From Streptomyces sp. NBC_01262 (GTDB taxonomy: Bacteria; Actinomycetota; Actinomycetes; Streptomycetales; Streptomycetaceae): a DNA stretch of 64,000 nucleotides. The notes beneath the pieces were generated by a model. The model was given only the letters and a program-made list of their open reading frames with translations, did not search any database and was not told the DNA's origin. The translations under genes and the position numbers were made by a program. How positions within the stretch are numbered: the first letter of the stretch is position 1; each line of letters begins with the position of its first letter. Location of the stretch: positions 5,843,501 through 5,907,500 of the forward strand of contig NZ_CP108462.1 in the NCBI RefSeq assembly GCF_036226365.1. Reading direction: 5' to 3'. This document shows positions 25,643 to 34,000 of this stretch, in pieces.

Positions 25643-25675
25643 GGTCGGATTCCCCTTGTACGTCATGGAATGCGT

Positions 25676-26107
25676 TCAGGACGCGATGGGCGGGAACACG
25701 AGGGTGCGTTTGGCGTCGGTGCAGTGCGCATTCGCGGTGTCCGCCACCTCAGCCAGTTCTTGCTTCGTCGGCGCCGCTGTCTGTCCCGTCACCCTGTCGG
25801 CGGCCCAGTCTTCGTACCTGGCGACCGTCGCGCCGAGATAGCCGTCCTTCATCTTTGCCTTGCGCAGGTTGTGCATGTCGAGATGCCACTTCGTGGCGGC
25901 TGCTTTGTCCTGGGGAATCTTCTGCGCACTGTCGATGATCTTCTGGGCCAGGGCGCAGTCCGCGGCCGATGCCTGGCTCGGCTCATTGTGCTGCTTCCAC
26001 CAATAGGAACCGCCGACCCCAACCGCCGCCACAATAAAGACCGCGACGATCCCGAATGCCATCAGCTTCTTGCTGTTCCGGATTCCGGCCTGCTCCGCGA
26101 TAACCAT
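25676..26107 (-). CDS. Membrane-anchored small protein of the exporter cassette
   Basis: A 143-residue protein starting at ATG 26107 with CTGGAG upstream. One strong transmembrane segment lies near residues 14-35 (KKLMAFGIVAVFIVAAVGVG). A predicted extracytoplasmic domain of about 105 residues follows, with two cysteines (ADCALAQKIID and ANAHCTDAKRTL) that could form a disulfide. No family is recognised. It sits between the response regulator gene and the exporter genes on the same strand. A sensor accessory or an exporter partner is plausible, but this is inference from position. Confidence 0.7.
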   Translation of the reverse strand: MVIAEQAGIRNSKKLMAFGIVAVFIVAAVGVGGSYWWKQHNEPSQASAADCALAQKIIDSAQKIPQDKAAATKWHLDMHNLRKAKMKDGYLGATVARYEDWAADRVTGQTAAPTKQELAEVADTANAHCTDAKRTLVFPPIAS

Positions 26108-26263
26108 CTGCTGTCTCCAGAGAATTGTAGAAAGACGCTCGTTCGTGTCGTCAACAATTCTTGCCGGGCAGGCCTTCGGGCACATCGGATGGGGAAACGA
26201 CCCAGGGGGTCGAGCGTGTACGACCCGGGTCGTACACCGGAGGGTCCGGGTCCTACGCCGGGA

Positions 26264-26980
26264 TCACCCGGCCGACCGGACCAGCCCGATCTCGTACGCC
26301 AGCACGACGGCCTGCACCCGGTCGCGCAGCTCCAGTTTGGTCAGGATCCGCCCGAAGTGCGTCTTCACGGTCGTCTCCGCGACGTACAGGCGGGCGGCGA
26401 TCTCGGAGTTGGACAGCCCCTGGGCGACCAGCTCCAGCACGTCCCGCTCCCGATCCGTCAGGATGGCGAGCCGGTCGTCCGCCTTCTGCGGCTCGGCCGG
26501 CGTCAGCTGTCCGGCGAACCGGTCGAGCAGTCGACGGGTCACCCGGGGAGCCACGACGGAGTCGCCCGCCGCCACCACGCGGATCGCCGCGAGGAACTCC
26601 TCCGGGGGCACGTTCTTGATCAGGAAGCCGCTCGCGCCGGCCTGCAGCGCGGCGAACGCATCCTCGTCGGTGTCGAACGTGGTGAGTACGAGGATCTTGG
26701 GCGGATCCGGGCGCTCGCCGAGCCGCTTGGTGGCCTCCACGCCGTCCATGACCGGCATGCGGATGTCCATGACGACGACATCGGCCGCAGTCCTGTCCAG
26801 CAGCGCGAGCGCCTCCGCCCCGTCCCCCGCCTCCCCGACGACATCGATATCGGGCTGCGCGTCCAGCACCATGGCGAACCCGGCGCGTACCAGCGGCTGA
26901 TCGTCCACCACGACCACCCGGATCGGCCGCTCTTTACGGTCCCTGTTGTCCCTGTTATCCCTGCTGTCCGTGCCGTTCAT
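26264..26980 (-). CDS. NarL/LuxR-family response regulator
   Basis: A 238-residue regulator. The receiver domain carries the acidic pair in VVVVDDQPLVRAGF, the phospho-acceptor aspartate in VVVMDIRMPVMDG, the conserved threonine in VLTTFDTDE and the lysine in GFLIKNVPPEEF. The C-terminal LuxR helix-turn-helix reads LTDRERDVLELVAQGLSNSE then IAARLYVAETTVKTHFGRIL. The ATG at 26980 overlaps the histidine kinase stop by four bases. An N-terminal run of NRDNRDRK repeats precedes the receiver. It probably controls the exporter genes downstream. Confidence 0.93.
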   Translation of the reverse strand: MNGTDSRDNRDNRDRKERPIRVVVVDDQPLVRAGFAMVLDAQPDIDVVGEAGDGAEALALLDRTAADVVVMDIRMPVMDGVEATKRLGERPDPPKILVLTTFDTDEDAFAALQAGASGFLIKNVPPEEFLAAIRVVAAGDSVVAPRVTRRLLDRFAGQLTPAEPQKADDRLAILTDRERDVLELVAQGLSNSEIAARLYVAETTVKTHFGRILTKLELRDRVQAVVLAYEIGLVRSAG

Positions 26981-28191
26981 GCCGCCGTCCTCACCGGAAG
27001 CTCGACCTTGATCTGCCAGCCCGGGCCGAGCCGGGGGCCGGCGGTGAACCGGCCGCCGTGCACATCGACCCGCTCCCGCATGCCCACGAGCCCGTTGCCA
27101 CCCGACCCGGGCACCACCGGGGTGGAACCGGCCAGCTTGCCGGCCCCGTCGTCGACGACCTCCAGTACGGCGGTGCCCTCGTCGAATTTCAGCGTGACGG
27201 TGACCTGGGCCTCGGGGCCGGCGTGCCGCAGCGCGTTCGTCATGCCCTCCTGGGCGATCCGGAAAAGCGTCAACTCGTCGGCGGCCGAGAGCCCCTGCGG
27301 CTCGCTCTCGATGTCCAGATCCACCTGGAGTCCGGCGGCGCGGGCCCGCTCCACCAGCAGTTCGAGATGGGCCAGGCCGACACGGCGACGGTCGGCGCCG
27401 GCGTCGGCTTCGGCACCGGTCTCCTTCGTGCCGCGCAGTACCTCGACGATCCGGCGCATGTCCTCCAGCGCGTCCCGCCCGGTGCCCGCGATCGTCTGCA
27501 TCGCCTTGCGGGCCTTGTCCTGGTCCGCCTGGATCGCGTAACTGGCCCCGTCGGCCTGGACGATCATCACGGCCAGGCTGTGCGCCACTACGTCGTGCAG
27601 CTCGCGGGCGATCTCCGCGCGCTCCTCGGCGGCGGCCAGTTGCGCGAGATGGGCCCGCTCCCGCTCCGCGGTAGCGGCACGCTCCTCCAGCGCGGCCACA
27701 TACAGTCGGCGGGTCCGCAACATGTACGCGGTCAGCCATACCGCCGCGCAAATGCCGGTGATGGTCAGGCACTCGTTGAGGCTGTCCAGGCCCTCATCCG
27801 AGGTGAGGGAGTCGAAGTCGAACCCACCGAACGCCACCATGGTGCCGACGATGACGATGCCGCCGGCGACGTACGCCTTCCACATCTGCCCGGTATGGCT
27901 CACCACCGTCACCATGGCGATGAGGATGGCCACGTCGTACCCGGTGACATCACCCGTCAAGGGCTCGGGAAACAATGTCGCCAGTAGACTCTGCGTCAGG
28001 GCGAGGGCGGAAACGACCGTCATCACGGTCATGGGAGCGCGTCGGCGGAACACCACGGCCAACGCCATCGAAAAGCCGATGAGCTTGTCGTAGCCCGTGT
28101 CGTAGAACAACGTCGAATAGGCCACCAGCACCGCGACGGCCAGGTCGTAAACCTTGTGAATCCACGGTTCCGACAGCGTCCGGCGCATCAT
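26977..28191 (-). CDS. Two-component sensor histidine kinase (HisKA_3 type)
   Basis: A 404-residue kinase if read from the ATG at 28191 (MMRRTLSEPWIHKVYDLAVA); the open frame extends to 28323, but the extra 44 residues look non-coding. Five or six hydrophobic segments occupy residues 15-165 with almost no extracytoplasmic domain, so sensing is probably intramembrane. The phospho-acceptor histidine lies in ARELHDVVAHSLAVMIVQAD. The HATPase domain ends the protein (ALRHAGPEAQVTV; VVDDGAGKLAG; GNGLVGMRERVDVHGG). Such kinases commonly pair with NarL-type regulators and ABC exporters, as here. Confidence 0.92.
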   Translation of the reverse strand: MMRRTLSEPWIHKVYDLAVAVLVAYSTLFYDTGYDKLIGFSMALAVVFRRRAPMTVMTVVSALALTQSLLATLFPEPLTGDVTGYDVAILIAMVTVVSHTGQMWKAYVAGGIVIVGTMVAFGGFDFDSLTSDEGLDSLNECLTITGICAAVWLTAYMLRTRRLYVAALEERAATAERERAHLAQLAAAEERAEIARELHDVVAHSLAVMIVQADGASYAIQADQDKARKAMQTIAGTGRDALEDMRRIVEVLRGTKETGAEADAGADRRRVGLAHLELLVERARAAGLQVDLDIESEPQGLSAADELTLFRIAQEGMTNALRHAGPEAQVTVTLKFDEGTAVLEVVDDGAGKLAGSTPVVPGSGGNGLVGMRERVDVHGGRFTAGPRLGPGWQIKVELPVRTAA

Positions 28192-28346
28192 GGCCGCCAG
28201 AGTACAGGACCCGAACAACCCAGCCTGCTTCCCGAGGCCGGCCTCGCCATCGCCGAGGCTGCAGTCCCGGCCCGGAGTCCTGCCGGATGATGCTGATCCT
28301 TTGGGAGATATTCGGGAGATCAACTCTCCGTCCGCTCACGCATTCG

Positions 28347-28370
28347 GCCTCGGACGAGCTCGTCCGAGGC
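28347..28370 (-). terminator. 24-bp perfect palindrome beyond the tRNA gene
   Basis: GCCTCGGACGAG is followed directly by its complement CTCGTCCGAGGC. It lies 55-78 bases past the 3' end of tRNA-Arg on the minus strand and is likely its present terminator, supplied from inside the cassette. Confidence 0.6.
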
Positions 28371-28414
28371 GGAACAGGACCCCTCCCTGGGGGAGAAACC
28401 CCAGTTCAGCGGTC

Positions 28415-28466
28415 GGGCGCTGCGTGCCCCAGGCAGGATTCGAACCTGCGACACCGGCTTTAGGAG
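28415..28466 (-). repeat. Right att-like repeat within the intact tRNA-Arg gene
   Basis: Direct-repeat partner of 21909-21960 (51 of 52 bases identical). It begins just beyond the tRNA 3' end and reaches into the anticodon loop of the complete gene. The two copies bracket about 6.45 kb. Confidence 0.85.
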
Positions 28467-28497
28467 AGCCGTGCTCTATCCCCTGAGCTACTGGGGC
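28425..28497 (-). tRNA. tRNA-Arg(CCU)
   Basis: A complete 73-nt cloverleaf. The acceptor arm GCCCCAG pairs with CTGGGGC and the discriminator is A. The D arm is GCTC...GAGC. The anticodon stem CGGCT/AGCCG encloses the loop CTCCTAA (anticodon CCT). The T arm is GCAGG-TTCGAAT-CCTGC. CCA is not encoded. Its 3' half is duplicated at 21918-21960, marking it as the integration target of the cassette on its 3' side. Confidence 0.95.
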
Positions 28498-28750
28498 CGG
28501 GATGTGTGGGTAAAGGTGTGGGAAATAACCTATACCGGGCGGATCCCAGACTCTGAAGCCGCCAACATCCACGACGCGGTGCCCCGCTGCTGCGGTGCAC
28601 CGCCCAAAGTGTAGCGGTTGGCGACGGTGCGTTGAGGTGTCTCGATCGGTGGTCCGGTGAGGTCGGCCGTCCGGGGGCCCTGTGGGCTGGCCTGAGTGTG
28701 GGAGGAGGCGCCCCGGACTGTCAGCAGGGCATAGCTGGTCTGCTGTGCGG

Positions 28751-30248
28751 CTACCTGGTGCGTCGCTCGATGCCCAGGGCTACCGAATTCTTGGCCCCTG
28801 CGTACCCGAGGTAGATGAGCAGGGCCCCGTCCGCACCGTACGCAGGGACCCTGCGGAGGCGATGTGTCTCATCGAGGGTGGAGAATCCGGATTCGCTGTC
28901 CTGGCGGAAGCCGGTGAGGCGTTTTCCGGCGTCCGTCACCGGTGGAATGATTCGAAGGTGTTCGGTTCTGTTGAACCTCATCCTCTTTGTTCTCGGGTCT
29001 ATCGTTCGATCTTCGCGAGTCTCGTATACTGGAATTCTTTCCACGTGCGGGCCGTTGCGGCAGGGGATCTGCAGGATGTGGTAGAAACGGCTTTCCTCCC
29101 CGCCTCTGTGCTCGATCTCCCGAACGGGGATCGGGTTGTAAAGCGTCTTTCCCTCCACGGTGATGAATCGCTCACAGGTGCGACCTTCGGCCGCGTAGAC
29201 GTCGTGGGCGCAGCCTGTGGCTTCGTAGCGGTACTTTTTCAAGGGCTGGGGCTTCAGTCCGTCGTACTGTCGCGTGAAGACCAGGAAACCTTCTCTGATC
29301 AGACGACCTCGGTGGACTCCGCGCCAGGCCTTGTCAAAAACTGCGACGCGGGCTCCTGGGGCGCGTGCGCGGATCTCCAAGGCGAGGCGGAGTGCGACTT
29401 TGGCTTCCTCCTGTCGTTCTGGGTCCAGTTCCTCGGACTGATGGCGTGCCGTGTCCATATTGAGGATGACACGGCTGTGCGGTGAGCATTCGCCGCGAAC
29501 CGAGAAGTTGACGAGTCTGTTGCCGTAGATTTCCCGGTCTCCGCCTTCGATCTGGATTGTGGCGTCCGGATCGACTCGGTGATATTGCACCTCGCCGGTT
29601 TTCTCATCGACTGTGAGTTCTTCGGTCTGGTCCGAGGCAGGACGGACAACGGTTCCGTCACCGGTGATCACCTGGCTGCGGTGGGGGCGGACCAGGGTTC
29701 CTTTACGGATTTCTGCGAGCAGTCCCTGAGCGAGGGCCTGGGCTATCCAGGCGTCGCGACTGGCCTCCCGGAGCTCGTGGAGGGCGTCGAGCATCTTGGG
29801 CCGAAAGTCGTGCCAGTGGTGCCGCTGCGGGCCAGCCTCGGGGAGGCTGTCGGCCTTGGCGTCACCGAGTCGCTGTCGGACGCCCTCACGGACGGTTTTC
29901 CACATGTGCCCGTGTTGCAGGTTGGCGCAGGCCATCTCGGCGGTGTCGAAGATCGAGATGGAGGCAAGAAGGATCAGGTAGATGAGGGGGGTAGGCGGGA
30001 GGGCGTCCACGGTCCCCTGGGGCGCGCCTCGGAAAGACTTGATCGGCTACCTCGTACAGGTAGGGATTGGCGACAAGGAGTTCGAGGCGCTCCAGCGCTG
30101 ACAGTGTGCGCGCAGGAGGACCTGGGGGCGTGACGCGGTTATCACCTAGGGTGTTTGTTCGACTGTGAATTGTCACCTTCTTCGACCTGTCGCTGTGGGC
30201 TTGTTTGACGAGCCCGACGCCGCCCAGACGATCTGCAGTTACGGCCAA
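28751..30248 (-). pseudogene. Transposase-like DDE protein with a frameshift in a C-run
   Basis: The main frame (28751-30010) gives about 410 residues with candidate catalytic aspartates in VITGDGTVVRP, ILNMDTARHQ and VAVFDKAWRG. It begins inside the protein (LIYLILLASISIFDTAEMAC). The missing front is in a second frame from about 30248 (LSALERLELLVANPYLYEVA then DQVFPRRAPGDRGRPPAYPP). The join falls at six C residues on the coding strand (29986-29991) and needs a +1 shift or removal of one C. Either a programmed frameshift or a disabling indel could explain this. The family resembles actinomycete transposase-like genes that are often left unnamed; terminal inverted repeats were not found. 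Confidence 0.6.
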
Positions 30249-30295
30249 CCGGGCGGGTCCATCCCCTGGGCGACTGGGGTTCGGGGCTCGAGCGG

Positions 30296-30344
30296 AACGG
30301 CCTCCGGTGCGGGACGATCTTCGTGTCCCGCACCGGAGGCCGTT
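30296..30344 (-). terminator. Strong hairpin terminator of the toxin-immunity operon
   Basis: A perfect 20-bp stem (AACGGCCTCCGGTGCGGGAC at 30296-30315 with its complement at 30325-30344) and nine-base loop, starting 12 bases after the immunity gene stop. It also separates the operon from the transposase-like gene. Confidence 0.85.
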
Positions 30345-30355
30345 TGCCGGTCTGG

Positions 30356-30994
30356 CTACCGCCCAGTCAGCACCTCCACATTGGTGAAGAAGAACTCAGC
30401 GAATCCGAACCGCTCTCCCAGCGCGACGTAGCGCTCGAACTGGGTGCGACTGATCGGGACCCGGTACCTCAGCATCGCCCTCAGGAAGAGCCGGAAACCG
30501 AGATCCGGGCCGACCTGGTGCACGGCCGACTCCAGTGCGGGCACCACACCCGAGACCTCGCACTGGGGCCAGTTCATGGTCTTGTCCGTCAACGCCGGCC
30601 CTGCTATCAGGATCTCGTCGAGTACGGCCCCGGTCAGCGCATCCGGAGCAGGCACCGGGACAGCGGCCGTGAAATCCGGATCGTCCTGCTTGATCCGCTC
30701 GACGCAGACATCCACTATCTCCCGCAACCAGGCCCGTCCGTCGGTCCCCACGGCGTCGAGGTCGTGGTTCCGCTCCGTCGACGCATGCCACAAGGCGGTG
30801 ACAGCCCACGTAGGAAGCGACGAGTGCAGTACTCGCAGTGTGTCCTCCAAAATGGCGCGCGCGTCATAATCGGCACTCTCAGCGACCACATCCCGCGCGG
30901 ACAAGGTACCGGTGAGCCCGGTGCGCCAATCCTGATGGAACCTCTCGGTCAGACCCGTGAGGCCGAAGTCGAAATCAGCAAGTTCTTCCCGCAT
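30356..30994 (-). CDS. Candidate immunity protein for the RNase A-like toxin
   Basis: A 212-residue soluble protein with no recognised family, beginning MREELADFDFGLTGLTERFH. It starts 10 bases after the toxin gene stop on the same strand with GTGAGG upstream, and the operon ends directly after it at a 20-bp hairpin. Immunity genes of polymorphic toxins sit exactly in this place, so the role is inferred from position. The composition is mildly acidic with several tryptophans and aromatic residues (FRLFLRAMLRYRVPISRTQF; ERFGFAEFFFTNVEVLTG). No signal peptide or membrane segment is visible, consistent with cytoplasmic binding of the toxin domain. Confidence 0.65.
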   Translation of the reverse strand: MREELADFDFGLTGLTERFHQDWRTGLTGTLSARDVVAESADYDARAILEDTLRVLHSSLPTWAVTALWHASTERNHDLDAVGTDGRAWLREIVDVCVERIKQDDPDFTAAVPVPAPDALTGAVLDEILIAGPALTDKTMNWPQCEVSGVVPALESAVHQVGPDLGFRLFLRAMLRYRVPISRTQFERYVALGERFGFAEFFFTNVEVLTGR

Positions 30995-31004
30995 TGCTCA
31001 CACC

Positions 31005-34000
31005 TCACTTGGGATAGGAAGTCCAGATGATGAATCCGTTCGGGTGTTTGACTCCCAGCCGCTTCGTCTTCTTGACCACAATGACGTAGTCGTTCCCTGC
31101 CGCGCGCGGGGCGGCGCTCTTGGAGTAGACGGTGCCCGCCGAGGTCACGCCGCTCAGCTTGCCCTCGAGCGTCCTCTCAGGAGCGCCGTTCGGGTCCGCC
31201 AGCCACTTCTGGAAAGCCTTCCTGGCCTTGTCATCGGCCATCAACGCACTCATGCGCTCGTTGATGGCCCGCTGCGCGAGAGCGAGGTTGGTCCACACGG
31301 AGTTCGTGCCCTTTTCATCAACGAGTTGGGCCAACTTCTGTGGAGTCGGGCTGACGTGTTCGCTGATCGTGTGGGCCCAGTCAGGGAACTGCGCCTCGTC
31401 TGCGGCCAGGTTGAGGCAGTTGTGCACCAGCAGGTCCTGTGCCCGCGCACCGGACGTGCGGACATAGAACGTGTGCAACTCGTCCACGGTCAGGTCGTAG
31501 ACCCGCTCAGGGGCGATGCTGACGCGATCGGTTATACCGGTGACAGCGCGGGTGGTGCCGTCGGCCGACTGGAGCAGGTCGCCCGGGTGGAGTTCCGACA
31601 CGAAGATCCAGCCGTGCTGCACCGTGTACACCTGGTGCTGCGGCGTGCTGGTCAGGCTTCCGCCGCCCGTGAAGGCGACGTCCATCAGATGGCCCGTGTC
31701 GTGTGCGAAGGGTGCGAGCACGGGCTCGGCACGGTTCGCACCCGTCTCCGGATCGGACGCCCACACCTGATCGCCTGCCTTGAGCGCGCTGATCGCCCGG
31801 TGCGATCCGTCCGCCATCAGGACCTGGGTGCCGCCCGAGAAGCTCTGCGTGGTGCAGGCACTGAAGATGTCCCGAGCCAAGTTGGCCTCGACTTGCAGCT
31901 GGGCCACAGCTGCGGCGTCCAGATCGAGTGCGCGTAGTGCGTTGAACGCCTCGTCGATGCCGATGCCGGTGCGCAGTGCCGCGTCGAAGGAGCGGATCAG
32001 GTCGATCGCGGCGAGGAGCTTCTGCGGCGGGGTGAACCAGGCCGCCGAGAGCAGGCAGCCTTCGACGCTGCCGTTGGAGCAGTCCTCGAAGTCGCCGGTG
32101 AGGGTGTCCCACAGGCCCTGGAGCACCGCGAGGTCGACCGTGCTGGCGACGTCCCAGGTGGTGAAATGTTGGGTGAGGCGCATGCTGTGCCGGCTGGTGT
32201 CGCTGTCGAGGTAGGTGATCGCCTCGGGCGGGCAGGTGATCAGGGTGGCGTCGGAGCCGATGGTGTCGCTGTCGCAGAAGTAGAAGTCCAGGGTCAGGTC
32301 GAAGGTGAGCAGAAATGTGACGTCGCAGCCGCTGTTGGCGGGGCCGAGCACGCAGTCGTTCTGCGGTACGGGATCGCCGATCGGGGTGATGTGCTCTGCG
32401 GTGAACATGCCGGCGACGCCGGTGGACCCGCCGGTGACGAGGGTGTCCTGGGCCCGCTGGTTCTCTGTGCGGGTGGCGGCGTCCTGGGCGTCCTTGGCGG
32501 CCTGTTGGGCGTTGGCGGCGGCGGTCTCTGCGGCGGCTGCGTCGGCTTCTGCCTGGTCGGCGACAGTGCGTGCGGTGGCCGCGTCGCTCTCGGCCGCTGT
32601 GGCGGCGCTGCGGGCGGAGGCGGCGTCCTGTTCGGCTGCGGTGGCGGAGCTGCGGGCGTCGGTGGCGTAGCCGCCGGCGGTGGTGGAGGCGTTGGCGGCG
32701 GCTGTGGCGTCGTCGGTGGCCTGCTGGTTGTAGGCGATGGTGTGGGTTTCGGCGGTGACGGCGGCCTTGGCGGCGGTGGCTGCTTCGGCTGCCGAGGCAC
32801 GGGCCTTGTCGGCCGAGGCGACGGCTTTAGCGGCCGATGCGGCTGCGTCGGCCGCGGCGGTGGCCGCTGCCTTGGCGTCGGCGCTCGCTGCGGCGGCCAG
32901 GGCGGCGGCTTCGGTGGATGCCTGGGCGGCCTTGGCCTGGGCGAGGGCGGCCTGCTGCTCGGCGATGGTCTTGGCGGCCTGTCCGGTCAGGACGGCCAGA
33001 CCTGCCGAGGAGTCGGTCTCGGCGTAGGGGGAGCCGAGTTCGATGGCGTCGTTGGCCGGTTTGACGACCTGGGCCGCCGAGTCGCGGGCTGCCACGGCTG
33101 CTTGGGCGGTGGCGTAGGCGAAGCCCGCGGTCAGGACCGCGGACGCCGCCGCCGCGCTGGCCTCGACTTGCGCGGTGATCGCATTGGCCTTGGCCTCGGC
33201 GGCCTTGGCGTTGGCGGTGTCGGCCAGTGCCTTGGCGGTGCGGGCGTTCTGCCCGGCGGCCTCGGAGGAGGCGATCGCGTCGGCCGCAGCGGCATGCGCC
33301 GTCTTCACGGCCGCGGTGGTGATCGCCACATCGGACTTCGCCTTGTCCGAGGCGGCCTTGGACCGCGCGGCGGCGGCCTCGGCCTTCGTCGCGGCCTCGT
33401 CGGCCGCAGTTGCGGCGGTGGTGGCGTCGTCGGCGGCGGCACGGGCGTTGGTGGCGGCGGTGGTCGCGTCGTTCGCGGCCGACCGGGCCCGGTCGGCCGC
33501 GGCCTGGGACGCCTCTGCCGCGTCCGTTCCCTCGTCCGCCGCCGCCTTGGCCTCCAGGGCGTCGGCCCGGGCGGAGAGTGCGTCACGATTGCGTTCCGCG
33601 GTCAGGGCCTTGTTCCGTGCGATGGTGGCGGTGTTTTCGGCCGCTACCGCCTCGTCCTTCTTGCCGGCGGCGGTGGCGCCCGCAGTCTGGGCGGCGCTGA
33701 GCGCGTTGGCGGCGGCTGTTCGCTGGGTCTGGGCGGTTTGCTCGGCGGTGGCGGCCTTGGAGCGTTCGGACGCGGCGATGTCGCGCTGGGTCTTGGCCTT
33801 GTCGCGTTCGGCCTCGGCGGTGGCGCGCTGTGCCTTGGCGTCCGCGGCCGCGGTCTTCGCCGTGGCCTCGGCTGCTTCGGCCTTGGCCTGGGCGGCCTTG
33901 GCCTTGGTGGCGTTCTCGGCGGCCTTGGTTGCCTGGACCGCGGCGCCGTCGGCGGCGGCCTTGGCCTGGTCGGCAGCCTCCTGGGCGGCTGCCCGGCGGA

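Noticed and set aside
24974-27541. 855-codon plus-strand open frame
   Set aside because: It runs antisense to the ABC ATPase, small protein, response regulator and part of the kinase; no family features.
28751-30010. Terminal inverted repeats of an insertion sequence around the transposase-like gene
   Set aside because: I looked for matching ends near 28.5-28.75 kb and 30.1-30.35 kb and saw none. The strong stem at 30296-30344 is better explained as the toxin operon terminator.
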